Positions 35,891 to 47,390 of a DNA stretch of 64,000 bases are shown one piece after another; position 1 is the first letter of the stretch; every line of letters begins with the position of its first letter. Origin of the DNA: Talinum fruticosum (taxonomy: Eukaryota; Streptophyta; Magnoliopsida; Caryophyllales; Talinaceae); the NCBI GenBank assembly GCA_021018815.1, contig JAITYX010000047.1, forward strand, positions 1,612,001 through 1,676,000, written 5' to 3'. The notes beneath the pieces are model-generated. The model was given only the letters and a program-made list of their open reading frames with translations, made no database searches and had not been told where the DNA came from. The translations under genes were made by a program, and so were the position numbers.

Positions 35891-36608
35891 AATATAAATG
35901 TAAAAATGTAAAAAATTGGATATACATACTTTTTATATTTTTAAAAAAATAACAAATTCCAAACAATGGTCCAGTGTTAGAAATATATACTAAGTAGCAT
36001 CATCTTTTTTGTTTTTCATATAATTTTATTAATGGCATGCTTCACTAAATTATCGTATACATTTCATAAGTTTAAAGAACCCATTCAAAAATATGTACAT
36101 AACAAGTTATCCTAGGTCGCGGTACGTGCATAAATGTGCGTATAGCGCGTAGGATAATAGCTTGGTATGTATAGGTTTTTGAATTGTCCATGTTGGAACC
36201 TTTGATAATAATATGATAATAGGTTGTGTGGCTATTATAATCTTATCATAAATTTGATAAGATATCACGGTGTTCATTTCCCTCTCGTTCTTCGAGTGCA
36301 ATTATAATGACGATGGGTTTGATGTGTGTATCTTTACTTATATTATCATACATTAAGTAAGGATATACACATTAGCCACTTTGTTTTCGTATGTTGTACT
36401 TGAAGGACTGAGGGAAAATGTTGCTTGGAAGTTTGTCAAATAAATGATAAGATTTTGCTACACGTACTAGGGTCATATTATTCTTGAATGGGTTTAGGAC
36501 CATATATCCCTATAGATGGATCTTAGGCTCATGTCATATTATTTGTGTGTAAGTACGTATTTCTCAAACTATATGTGGTGAATTGCTTCTCATGTTTATG
36601 GGTAAGGT

Positions 36609-37436
36609 ATGGATCGAGCGTAGGTTTATAGCGATAGGAGTGTAGAATATCGTGATAGTGTTTACAACTTTCTACGATTGCCATCGAACATGCCACCAAA
36701 TTTGCGAGAATAGTCCATATTCTGTCCGTGTTTAAGTTGTTTCAACTCCTCAAGATTGTCCCCTAAGGTTGTGAAAGGTCACCTATATCGGCATGTGTTT
36801 GACACAACTTATAAGGTGTGGGTATGGCATGGGGAAGAGGAGTTTATGAATATACCCGTACGAGAGGAAGATGAAGGGTGTGATGAAAATGAAGTCAGTA
36901 GTTGTATGTAATTAGAAGATTGACCTAAAGATCTATTTCATGGAGTAGAACGTGATTTAGTCGATCAACAACACGTATTGCAGTAATTGTTAGCCGAATC
37001 GGAGAAGCCTCTTTCCCGGGTGTGATAAATATACCCGTTTATCAGCTATGTTGAGGTTGATGAACTTGAAAATGGCTAATGGCTGGAGTGATAAAAGTTT
37101 CACAAACTTGATGGGTGTGGTCAAAGATATACTCCCATAAGGCAATGTCATTCCTAACAGGTACATATGAGGCGAAAAGGATGTTGTGTTCTATGGGCAT
37201 GGGGTATAAGAAAATACATGTACTGCCTCAACGATTGCATATTGACCGAAAATAACATGCACATAGACATGAATGTCCTAAGTGTGGTGTACCTTGATAC
37301 AAAATGAAAAACATCGATGGATAGAGTGTTAAGGGACCTCCCGCAAGGTGTTGTGATACTTGCAGATAATACTGAGGTTTAAGCACTTGTTTTCAAGTGC
37401 AACCGATGCCAAGAACTTGATGTGGCATGCCGACGG
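36609..37436 (+). pseudogene. CACTA TNP2-type transposase, N-terminal part
   Basis: It starts at ATGGATCGAGCG. The first block (MDRA, then SVEYRDSVYNFLRLPSNMPP, CPCLSCFNSS, GHLYRHVFDTTYKVWVWHGE) is the cysteine-containing transposase-associated domain. The next part has ESEKPLFPGCDKYTRLSAML, MANGWSDKSFTNLMGVVKDI and LPKGNVIPN, landmarks of TNP2. The last readable residues are SSATDAKNLMWHADG at 37395-37436, where a nested CACTA fragment interrupts. TNP2 is the catalytic protein that cuts element ends. Stops (for example near 36929 and 37168) show it is dead. Confidence 0.8.
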
Positions 37437-37843
37437 AGTTCCCTTGTTATGATTAACAATGAAGTTGGGTTTACAAGACAAAACATGGAGTGTACATGCA
37501 ACATAGGCCGATCGACGAAAAGGGCTAAAGGATCGAGGAGTCATATGGAAACAAATGACCTTTTGCTTCCATTTGACTCCTCGATCCATCTGCCCTTCTT
37601 CGTCGATCGGCCTATGTTGCATGTACACTCAATTTTTGTCTTGTAAACCTAACTTCATTCTTAATCACAACAAGGAAATTCCGGTTCCTATTATGTCTTG
37701 GGTTGTTAAAGAAAATTAAAGGGGTGACCTCAACATTTCATTCTTAATTTCATTATTGTCTTATGCATTATGTATAAACTTCAAAAGAAATCATTTCTAG
37801 TTTATGATAAATGTATAATACATCAAAATTGGAATAAAAAGGA
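37436..37843. repeat. Foldback of the nested CACTA copy (left arm shortened)
   Basis: The left arm 37436-37550 pairs with 37566-37683. Paired landmarks are AACAATGAAGTTGGGTTTAC, GTGTACATGCAACATAGGCC and GATCGACGAA. The right side continues to 37843 without a partner, because the outer left arm was deleted. The inner 115 bp are homologous to the foldback at 35171-35780. Confidence 0.85.
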
Positions 37844-37845
37844 AA

Positions 37846-37884
<39 letters not shown>

Positions 37885-39290
37885 GTAAAAAAATTGGAAA
37901 TGTATTTGGATATAGGGATCTCCCCAAATACTTGTCATAAAGATAAATTTGTTATCAAATTTATTTATTTTGATGAGTTGAAGTTGGGGGTGGACTAATT
38001 TATCCAATTACCTAAATTCTCTTTAACAATGAGGTCGAATTCACTAGGTAAGCATAGAGTCTATGTGCGGTGTGGGACGAATAGAGGGACCTCCTTGAAC
38101 CTTGGGTAGGGCGTCACTTTGACCATCTTGTACTCATCGTCTCCTCCCCCTTGAGAGCGAGTTGTCACTTCAAGCATAGGCTCACCGTCTGGTCCCCACG
38201 AAAGCGGTGAATCGGTGCAGGCCCCTTTCTCTTGTTCTTCTCCGGTCCGAATGAACTTACCGAAAAGAAGGGGAGGAACCTCCCTAAGGAAAAGAAGATG
38301 AACCTCCCTAAGAAGAAGTAAGGTTGTCCACCTCTAGCCCTGCACGAACTCCAAGCAAGCAATACACAAGAAGAGCATCACTTTGGGGCAATGACTAAGG
38401 AGATAGAGATTGCTCATGAGGACCAAGAACTGTATTACTTTCTATAGTTTCTACGGCACTTCTACTAATCTCCTGCACTTCTATTGTTCTCGGGTCATCT
38501 ATTTTCCTAAAGTGATCCTTATGTAGTAGATTTAGTTATGTGAGCTCACTCTTGATAGGTTCTTGGGCGAGATCATTGAGTTTTTATGTTGTCCACCTCT
38601 TTGTGTATTTCTTTTTCAATACTTATGTAAAAAGAAGAGATTACTAGGTGAAATGTCTGTTTGTGTATTCCTTTTCAAGAAGAGAGATATGGTATTATGT
38701 TTTTATGACTATATATTGCTTGTTTGGAGTTCATGCGGAGGTAGCGTGGACTGCAAATATGATGTAATTATGTCGTCTAGGCTACCTCTGCAACAACTCC
38801 AAACAAGCATTATATAGTCATAAAAATATAACACCGCATCTCTCTTCCTGAAAAAGGAATACACAAACAGGAAATTCTTGTATATATGTTGGAAAATTGA
38901 GGTTGTTGGTTTGTTCTTTGTGTAAGTTGTGATGTATTTTGGAGTGTATTTTGTACAGGGGGATGGAAAAAACACAAAAAACTATTTAAAAAATACGAGG
39001 CCTATTACAAAGGTTCTTACATTAGAACTGTCATCATAAGCCTAAAACAATTTGGCGGGGCGGGAACCTATGACAACGGTTCATCGAAAGAAGCTGTCAT
39101 TATATGTAAATATATAGACACCTATGATGACAATTGTTAAATGAGAACCGTCGTCATAGGTGATTTTTTACTACGGTTGTTGAATCGTAGTTAAAAATGC
39201 TACATACAGCGACGCCTAAATACACGACGCCTGTTAACCATCGTTAAATGTCGTTTTTAACCGTATTTAAAAGTGGTTCTTGTAGTAGTG
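37437..39290 (+). mobile_element. Second CACTA copy, truncated, nested in the TNP2 gene
   Basis: It ends with the same right terminus (AAGTGGTTCTTGTAGTAGTG, to 39290), after which TNP2 coding resumes as APFIEDFKLL. About 1.2 kb before that end is homologous to the 3' region of the outer element (41700-42958). Its beginning is missing: the sequence starts inside the left arm of the family foldback, joined directly to WHADG of TNP2. Roughly 130 TNP2 codons between WHADG and APFIEDF are also absent. A deletion spanning host TNP2 sequence and the 5' end of the insert explains both losses. Confidence 0.75.
38655..38871. repeat. Second, 3'-region foldback in the nested CACTA copy
   Basis: Left arm 38655-38752 and right arm 38780-38871 are near-perfect inverted copies. 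They contain ATTGCTTGTTTGGAGTT, GGAGGTAGC / GCTACCTCTGC and TATGACTATATA, with a loop of about 27 bases. It is unrelated in sequence to the 5' foldback. The outer element has the matching structure at 42066-42466. Confidence 0.85.
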
Positions 39291-41440
39291 TGGCGCCTTT
39301 TATTGAAGATTTTAAGCTTTTGTAGGATGAAGGCATTTCGGTTTACGATGCATATCGTCAAGAGCAATTTACATTGCAAGCTATGATCTTAATCACAATC
39401 AATGACTTCCCTGTGTACGGAAACTTGTCCGGATACACCGTCAAAGGCCACAAGGCATGCCCCATTTGTGCAAAGGGTACTTGCTCCTATCAAATTAAGC
39501 ACGGAAAAAAGATGGCCTATCTCGGACATCGAAAGTTTCTTCCCTTTTTCCATCAATATCGTAAGAAAAAGAAGGCTTTTGATGGTAAAACCGAGATGGA
39601 TTCTGCTCCAACTCCATTAACAGGACATTAAATATATGAGCAAGTGAAGGATCTTGATGTGGAGTTCGACAAGCTATACCAACGTCAATCCAAAAACGGT
39701 GTGTGGAAAAAGATATCAATATTTTTTGATCTTTCATATTGGAAAGAGTTGTATGTGAGACACAGTCTTGATGTAATGCATATAGAGAAAAACATTTATG
39801 AAAGTCTCATTGGTACTCTTGTGAACATACCGAGGAAGACCAAGGACGGAGAGAAAGCACGACTCTATATGTATGAAATGGGAATATGGGAGGAATTAGC
39901 ACCACAACCAAAGGGGAAAAGAACATATTTTCCTCCGGTGTCTTACACATTGAGTAGAAGGGAAAAACAACATTTGTGTGAGACCTTGAAGAAACTCAAA
40001 GTGCCACGGGGATATTCTTCAAATATCAGTAGACTCGTTTCAATGTCCGATTATAGACTAATCGGTCTTAAATCTCACGATTGTAATGATTTGATGCAAC
40101 AAATACTTGCCGGTTGCTATTCGAGCCGTGATGTTGAAACATGTCGGACGAGGCGATCACAAGACTTTGCTTCTTCTTCAATACCATATGCTTGCAAATT
40201 CGTTGATTTGGAGAAATTGGATGATCTTCAATGCGGCATGATCGTTACATTGTGCCAACTTGAGATGTACTTCCCACCTTCTGGTTTTGATATCATGATG
40301 CACCTAGTTGTCCATTTGGTGAGAGAAATGCGATTACGTGGCCCGAGTTTTTACTCGATAGATGTATCCTTTTGAACGTTTTATGAAAATTCTCAAAGGG
40401 TATGTTAGAATCGATACCGACCGAAAGTGTGCATTGTTGAGGCATACACAAGCGAGGAGTGTGTCGAGTTACTGCTGTGAATACTACCCCCAAATGGAAG
40501 AAGTTAGTATTCCAAAACATTGATTTATGGGGAAGATCGGTGGGCGGGGAAACTAGGGCCGGCGGTTCTAACAATCAATCGGGATATGAGGGATCAAGCA
40601 CATATTTATATTCAACAAAGTAGCGACGAAGTGTAGCCATTCATTGATGATACAAATCCCTCATAAAGAGACAATACCGAGGAAAAAATGAGACGTAGGT
40701 ACTAACCCATCATAATCACACATTTGTCAACTGGTTCGAGAGATAGAATGATCACTAGTCAATTGGAAGAATCATGAGAACGTATCTCGTAGACATTAGT
40801 AAGCTTGGCTAGAGGGCCGCAATTGGAAGGCATATCTTACCATGGGTATGACATCAATGGATACTCTTTCTACATAAAGAGTTAGGACAATAGGAACACC
40901 TCGCAAAATAGTGGGATCACATTGGAGGCTCATGCACTTCATGTTTCCAACTCTAAGGACAAAAATCCCGTTGTAACTAAAATGTCATATTACAGAGTAA
41001 TTGAGGAGATATGGGAGCTAGACTATGTTGATGTCCATGAGCCCTTTTCCGGTGCAAATGGGTTGAAAATAACAGCGGTGTCCGAGTAGATGAGATGGGA
41101 TTCACGATGGTCGATCTCACAAGAGAAGGACCTAAAGGGGATCAATTCGTTATGACATCCCAAGAAAGATAAGTGTTCTACATTGAGAACCCGGCCAATG
41201 ATAAGCGATCTATTGTTCTTCAAGGGAAGAGGCACATTACTGGTGGGGATAGTGAAGATGTGTGTGAGCTTGTTGAGGAGACCCCACCTTTCTCTTTGGG
41301 AATGCACTGTCGAAAATGAGGATCCCAATTTTTAAGATTTGTATTTAAGGGTTGACCATCAAGATGGCATATATATTGAAGATAAGTCCAAGGGAGGGGA
41401 AAAAAGGAATAAACCATATAATTATATCAACTCGGTAAGA
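39291..41440 (+). pseudogene. CACTA TNP2-type transposase, central and C-terminal part
   Basis: The block starts APFIEDFKLL-stop-DEGISVYDAYRQ, then INDFPVYGNLSGYTVKGHKA with CPICAKGT. The largest open part (39644-40375, 243 residues) reads RHSLDVMHIEKNIYESLIGT, LVNIPRKTKDGEKARL, PPVSYTLSRREKQHLCETLK, KLKVPRGYSSNISRLVSM and LEMYFPPSGFDIMMHLVVHL, the transposase core followed by DUF4218. Downstream frames carry the DUF4216 block (VIEEIWELDYVDVHEPF near 40990-41045, RVDEMGFTMVDLTREG near 41080-41125, EDVCELVEETPPF near 41255-41290). A homologous stretch is at 60531-61884. Frameshifts and stops are frequent after 40375. Confidence 0.9.
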
Positions 41441-42065
41441 ACATGTATTTTATTCCGGATGATACCCAATATTGTTGCTTGTTTTAGAAACTGCAGACTT
41501 GCTTTTCATTATTGTTTTACTTGTAGTATTAATATAATAGATCATTGTTCGATGAGGATCAAAATAAGGACTAAGTTGTCCAATGGAAGGGTTGAAGATC
41601 ATCATTCGATGAGGGCTATCATTCAAGTAATATTTCTTGTGGATAATTATTGCTTAACACTTTCCTGAGTTTTGGTTACTAATCTCGGCTCCCGCTTATT
41701 ATTTTCCTCGGTTTCATGTTCTCCACCTCTACCCCTGCACGAACTCCAAGAAAGCTAACAAAGGACTAACCTTTCCATTGGAAGGCTAGAATATCATCAT
41801 TCGATGAGGGTCAAAAGGACTAAGCTCCCGATGCTACCTTCGTCCCCGATTTTCTCATTGCATTTTCTAACAGCTAAGATAGTTTGCCTTAGAGGAGTAA
41901 TGAGATCACGCTTAACAGGTTCGTAGGCGAGATTATTGAGTTTTTATGTTGTCCACCTCTGCTCCTGCACGAACTCCAAGCAAGTTATACATAAGAAGAG
42001 AATCACTTTGGGACAATGACAAAAGAAATAGAGATTGTTGGTGAGATGTCCTCTTTGTGTATTCC

Positions 42066-42466
42066 TTTTTAAGTACTTATGTCAAAAAGTCCATCTATTT
42101 CTCTTGAAACTTTGTGGTTTAAATGATTTCAATATTTATATCAAATGGTTCATCTCTATTTGCCTAAAGTGATGCCTTTTAGTATATTGAGTTATGTGCT
42201 TGTCTTTAGAACTATATTGCTTGTTTGGAGTCGTGCGAGAGATAGCTTGGACAGCAAATATGATGTATATATGTTGTCCGAGGCTACCTCTGCAACAACT
42301 CCAAACAAGCAATATCGTCATAAAGACAGTCACATAACTAAATTTACTACAAAAGCATCACTTTGGGTAAATAGATATATTCCTTGGGGCAAAAACATTG
42401 AAATCGGTTTACACCACAAAGTTTCAAAAGCAGAGATGAACCTTTTGACATTAAATACTGAAAGAA
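42066..42466. repeat. 3'-region foldback of the outer CACTA element
   Basis: Left arm about 42066-42255 and right arm about 42272-42466 pair over roughly 190 bp. Paired landmarks are GTTCATCTCTATTTG, CTTGAAACTTTGTGGT, CTAAAGTGATGCC, GAGTTATGTG and TTGCTTGTTTGGAGT. The loop is about 16 bases. It corresponds to the foldback at 38655-38871 but has longer arms. Confidence 0.8.
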
Positions 42467-42958
42467 GAGTACCCTTTGTATTATATTTCACATCATTGTA
42501 ATATATTTTTGCTGGAACTTATTATGAAATATAAAATTGTGTTATTAAACTTGTTCAAGATGGAACTTTTGTTGTGGTTTTAGTAAGTGGAAAATTTTGT
42601 ATATATTAAAAAATTGAGGTCTGTTGGTTGTTTTTGTGTAAGTTGTGATGTAATTTAGAGTGTATTTTGTATAGGGGGTACAAAAACAAAAAAACTATTT
42701 AAAAAATACAGACCTATGGCGACGATTCTTACACTAGAACCGTCGTCATATGCCCTTCCTAAACATTTTGGGTATTTTTTGTTCGGGATGTATGACAACG
42801 GTTCTAATGTAAGAACTGTAGTCATAGGTGATCTTTTACTACGATTTTTGAACCGTAATAAACGAAGTTACATACAATAATGGCCACATACATGACGTCG
42901 GTTACCCGTAGCTAAAGGTCATTTTTAGCCGTAGTTAAAAGTGGTTCCTGTAGTAGTG

Positions 42959-43110
42959 AATTCCCTGAATCCTTTCGAGAACGAGCCTTCAGATTGCTTC
43001 TCTAGGATGCTTCATTTGCTCAATACTCCTAATAACACTTCCATATAATTCCCCTTTAAATTGAGAATCAAACGGGCCCTCAAAAGCCTCCTCAAAACTA
43101 GGATCCATTG
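42959..43110 (-). pseudogene. TPR-domain protein gene, 5' part
   Basis: The minus strand starts MDPSFEEAFEGPFDSQFKGE, LYGSVIRSIEQMKHP. A frame change then leads to EKQSEGSFSKGFRE, the first half of a TPR unit, which ends exactly at the CACTA right terminus. The continuation (YPKAILMYYRAL) is on the far side of the transposon at 33956. A GA repeat (43629-43656) and AT-rich sequence further upstream may be its 5' untranslated part. An in-frame stop in one reading and the frame change suggest that it was already decayed or that an intron boundary was missed. Confidence 0.55.
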
Positions 43111-43689
43111 TCAAATTCAATGTCAAGTCCTCAACACCAAATCCACACAAGTCCTACAACAACAACTAAAAACAAATGCACGGAAAAGAGTTGCTATGCC
43201 ATACGAATACCTTAACAAACTAACACAAACGGCAACCCAAATTGACGCTAAAACTGATGGAATAAACCACCTTCCAAAGGCACAAATCAAATCAAATAAA
43301 CCAAAACACCACGAGGCAACACCTAAATCAAACTCGGAGAAACAGAACAAATGGAGATGAAACCAAATCGAAACTTGAGGTGACCTTCGAACGGTAATTT
43401 GCATAGTCCGGCAAGCTTGAACGCTAAGTTTTTGCACAAGGCCAACACCTTTACGATCTGTCCACTACCTTTTAAATTCTAGCAACTCAAAAAGAGATAT
43501 AGATAAAATAAACAAGAAAAAGGGAGAAGTGAGAAAGGGAGTAGATGACACCTTAACGAGAGGGCGTTACTAGCTCCGATCGCTATTAACAATGGCTTCT
43601 TGTAGTTTGTAAAAAGGTGGTTGGTAGGTGAGAGAGAGAGAGAGAGAAGAGAGAGAAACCGCGTGGGGAACCCAACAGTTATAGATTTT

Positions 43690-43969
43690 GATGTGAATTT
43701 GAGACCGAAAAGTTTGAGACCGAAATAATTTCGGTCGCTAATAATTGAGATGAAAATCTAATTTAGTTTCTAAATTTAGTCTCAATTTGAGTAACAATTT
43801 TTCTGTTTGTAACTTTGTCTCAAATAAAATCCATTTCTTATTTTGGTCTCAAATTTGGTTTGAAATGGAGACACAACTATCTCGTCTCAAATTTTGATCT
43901 CTAAACTAAATTAAAGACCGATTTTTTGGTATCAAAATTCGGTCACAAATCACACGGAGTGTTGTAGTG
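43690..43969. mobile_element. Small non-autonomous CACTA-like fragment
   Basis: The right edge reads CACGGAGTGTTGTAGTG (to 43969), that is CACTACAACACTCCG inverted. It is preceded by repeated words TTGAGACCGAA / ATTTCGGTC / AATTCGGTC. The left edge has no matching CACTA end, so it is truncated or the left terminus has decayed. The word set is different from the large CACTA family here, so it is a separate family. Confidence 0.5.
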
Positions 43970-44720
43970 TTTTTAGATTGTTATTATTAAGTTTAATTAT
44001 AAAGAAGATTTCCCTGATGATATATTTCTAACTTTTTCTTTTCTTTTCTACTTCCCTCTCTTTTGTTTTTCAATTAATCATTATTAATCTAAAAAATCAA
44101 ATATGAAAAAAACCATTTAGGCCAAATAGTTACTCTACAAATCTGCTTTCATCTCTTTTCTATTTCCTCTCTTTTCTACATGAAGTTCACTTGCTAGATT
44201 GGCAACTTATGAGGAGTTTTTTAATTCTTTTTATTTTTCTTAATCTTTGATCCTCCATTTAGTGGAGTTTCACTGTTGGTGACCTAGGCAAGGGAACTAT
44301 AAGAGAAGTTGGCCTATAATATTTAGTTGGGTGATAGATATGTATTTTATTGTAAGACACATCTCATACTTGTTATTTTAAATTAAATGAATATATTATA
44401 TAATTTAAAATTATGAAATTTTCAGTACTTATATGTAGTTATCAACTATAAAGTTTTAATATCCATGGCACATCGGCAAGAATAAAATGTTACCCTAATT
44501 AGTTTAACCTATATATCCGCACAAATGTATCATATGCGTTATTTTATAATTAAAAAATTATATGTAAATAGATGATATTACACCAATTATAAGTTACAAT
44601 AATATTGCAAACTTTAATTATATGATTGTAAAAATAAATTTCGAGTTTATAATAAATAAAGACAGAAAATTAGGAAATAAATATAATTTGTATTAATTTT
44701 CTTTAAATGGGTACAATCTC

Positions 44721-45275
44721 TGTATTGAATACAATTTATGTAATACTCGATTCAATCTCCTCGTAACTTAAGCGATTCGACAGCGTTGTAACTTGATCTC
44801 GAACGTTGATAAAAAGGCATATGATGAACGTTGGATGGTTCTTGATCCGGATATGCTGAGAGTATTGAATCTAAATTCTTGACTCGATTTCCGAATGGTT
44901 GTAGACTTTGACCCTTGACGCTTGGTAACCTGGATGTTGTTTGTAGTATAAGCTATGGATTTTGCAGATGTTAAATGTGTGTGGAAAATGAGGAGATGAC
45001 CTCTATTTATAACCCTTTTAAAGCTAGGGTTTAAGTCGAGTTTTGGGTCCGAACCCATAATTTAGTAATTATTTTTAAAAGAAATATTTACTATTTATTA
45101 CATCATCAATGACACGTGACAACTTCTAATTGGTCGGAATTTGATTTCTTTTGATTTTAATTTTAAAGGATTTCGAAACCAATTTTACACGTGACAATTT
45201 TCAATAGGTGGAATAAAAATAATTAATTTTCCACGTCGCGACATATAGTTGGCTAACGAATTTTTGTCTCCTACA
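44721..45275 (-). repeat. LTR (about 555 bp) with adjoining polypurine tract
   Basis: On the minus strand GAAGGGGGCATT (45276-45287) is followed by TGTAGGAGACAAAAA, the classical polypurine tract and LTR start. A TATA box GGTTATAAATAGAGG lies near 45000-45020 in the same orientation. The left edge is placed at TGTATTG (44721), giving inverted TGTA/TACA ends, but this edge is approximate. Internal element sequence to the right cannot be recognised, so this is the leftover 3' end of a minus-strand retrotransposon. Confidence 0.5.
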
Positions 45276-45287
45276 AATGCCCCCTTC

Positions 45288-46087
45288 GAGAGTCGGCTGC
45301 GTGCACGAGCTTTCTTGAGTGCTTGGAGCGGTTTGATCTTGAATATTCAAAAGATGATTGATATGGGTCGATTTTAATCACCCTCTTGATTTGGAACTTT
45401 TAACTTGGCACGGGAAAATAGCGAGAATTACCTAGGTCGTATATTTAGACTTATTTAAATACAATTAACGAGATCTCTTGCTTTTTATTAATAGATAAGA
45501 TTGAAATTTTTGGATGACCATAATTATACACAAAAATTGAATTAAAGACAAAGCACTTACAAAATGGCTTTGACTTAAATAAATTTTCACATTAACATCC
45601 AACTTAGGCGGCTAGCAATTATTAAATTCAACAATGTTTAGAACCATTTCATTTTAAATTAATTTCTTTTCTTTTCACTACAATCCAATATACTATGACC
45701 ATTATAGTTTATGGTTTCAAAGCACAGTAAATGATTCTTGAGTTGTGTAAACAATTACACAAAGGTACCCTTAGGTTTGATGTAACTATTCTAAAGCCCC
45801 GAGGTATGAATAATTACTCCTAGGTACCTCGACTTTTATCGTAATATTCTTTTTGGTCCTTTTCCGGTCCAAAAGTTACTTGGAATGATAAAAAATCTCT
45901 TTTACCCTTAATATGGCCTGCAAAATTTAACCAAACAAACTTAAAATATTTCATTTTAATTGTAATTGTTCAAAATCCCTAATCTTCTCTCGACTCAATC
46001 AATTTTTCATCTCCTTCCTTCACTCTATTCTCCTCTCTCTCCCCTTCAAAACAAAACCCTAGAATTCATTGATTGATCTAAGTGAAA
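45288..46087. other. Intergenic stretch and probable leader of the OEP61-like exon
   Basis: No coding similarity is found. The right part from about 45970 becomes C/T-rich (CTCCTCTCTCTCCCC near 46030) and runs to the ATG at 46088. This is a composition common for plant 5' leaders and is consistent with a former promoter and leader. Confidence 0.45.
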
Positions 46088-46183
46088 ATGTGCAACGGTA
46101 TGATGGATCCTGAGTTGATGAGGCTCGCCCAGGAGCAGATAGGTCGCATGTCCCCCGATGAATTGGCCAAGATCCAACGCCAG
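46088..46183 (+). pseudogene. Isolated first exon of an OEP61/TPR7-like gene
   Basis: ATG at 46088 opens 32 codons, [20 protein letters not shown] then [12 protein letters not shown], followed at once by a GT donor (CAG/GTTTGT). Start, sequence and exon end match my recollection of OEP61 (TPR7). That protein is an outer chloroplast envelope and ER protein that docks Hsp70 through a TPR domain and begins with an MDPELIRLAQEQM-type segment. The next expected exon (about MMSNPELM) is not seen in the 17.8 kb downstream within this window; a MULE transposase begins 1.2 kb later. Either the gene was disrupted or this exon was carried here by a transposon. Confidence 0.65.
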
Positions 46184-47390
46184 GTTTGTTCTCCAATCTT
46201 CTCGAATGATTGCGTGATTTAGAAATTCGTTTCTTTGGCACTTTGATTTCGGCATGGGTAAATTTTTATGTGTTGGTTTGCTATTCACAGTTGTGATTGC
46301 AATTGCAATTAATGTTTCGGCATGTAATTAGCATGATCTAATGTTACAATTAAAAATCAAATTACACTTATATACCTTGTGATTATTGGTTTTACCAATT
46401 AAAAAATTCCTTTTGCTAATCTGATTAATTGGTTTATTATTTTACCAATTAAAAAATCATTTATAGTGAATGTCGATGCTCCTGCTAATTTAAAATTGAT
46501 TGCTTCTGATGGGCAAGCATTGAATTGATTATTGCTTTTGATGCTCTGTTAATTTAGATACCATGTGTTTTAGTTGTGAGAATCATTACAGTCACATATC
46601 AATTTCGATGCTTCCTTTCGTTAATTTAGATACCATGTGTTGTAGTTGTCGGAATCATTACACCTACATATCAATTATATAGGGGTCAAGAAACTGCAGG
46701 TTGGAAAATAAAGACCTTAATATAACGTTGAAATTTTTTGTCCTCCCCTTTAATCCAATGTACATTGCATTCCAATCATGCCTTATTCGTCCACACTCCA
46801 GCAATAAGATCCATTTTTCATCTGCATTTCTTCTCATAATAGTACAATATCATTCCGAGAAGATGTCACACCAGAAGTTTCTGGTGAGTTGGGACTAAGC
46901 AACCACAACAGTATAAGATATACCTATTAATATTTATATTGACTTTATACTTGGCAGGAACAGTTGCACTAGTGCAATTAATAGATTGATAAAGACAGGT
47001 AGATATCTTACTAGTGCAATTAATAGATTATTTTTATTGAGTGTTAGTATACTTATTAATATTTACAAGGAAAACTATGTTTTTGTTGAGTGTCAGTATA
47101 GCTCTTACTTTTATACATATCCTCATCCAAGTATGCAAAACATGAGTTATATATTGTTGCCCATTATGGAGGAAATATAATACAAAAAATAATTATATAA
47201 TACGTAGGATCGATATGTCTCTGTTTTTTAATGATGATGTTTGACTTGCATGCATCGTAACAATTACTAGTAGCTCATGTTTGTCTCTTATTATTGCTAT
47301 CTTCTTCATTCACTTTTTTCATTCCCTTGCTTATTAGTGTTAAAATATAACTTTTAGTACATACTTTCATAAAAGGTTATCTAATATACT
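46184..47390. other. Intron-like or MULE leader sequence with short tandem duplications
   Basis: AT-rich and non-coding. A 57-bp segment with TTAGATACCATGTGTT (46549-46605) is repeated at 46621-46677 (period 72). ACTAGTGCAATTAATAGATT occurs near 46969 and again near 47011. TACCAATTAAAAAAT occurs twice near 46393 and 46442. It probably combines intron sequence after the OEP61-like exon with the 5' end of the MULE, but no terminal inverted repeat was identified. Confidence 0.4.

Larger units (their letters stand above)
33958..42958 (+). mobile_element. CACTA (En/Spm-type) transposon inserted in the TPR gene
   Basis: The right end reads AAGTGGTTCCTGTAGTAGTG (to 42958), that is CACTACTACAGG inverted. 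The left end is worn but keeps the neighbouring CCACTTTTAACGACGG (33964-33979). Subterminal regions are full of ACGACGGTT/AACCGTCGTC words, as expected for transposase-binding repeats. Inside are a 5' leader (34100-34450), an AT-rich intron-like part with a long foldback, TNP2 transposase in two blocks, a second foldback, and a nested second CACTA copy (37437-39290). Removing the element joins KGFRE to YPKAILMYY in the TPR gene with a 3-bp duplication that has one mismatch. Confidence 0.85.

Noticed and set aside
35671..35966. Open frames with long Tyr-Ile and Arg-Glu runs
   Set aside because: They are translations of the TA and GA microsatellites.
37329..37646. Facing open frames of 99 and 74 residues
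   Set aside because: Both are created by the inverted-repeat arms of the CACTA foldback.
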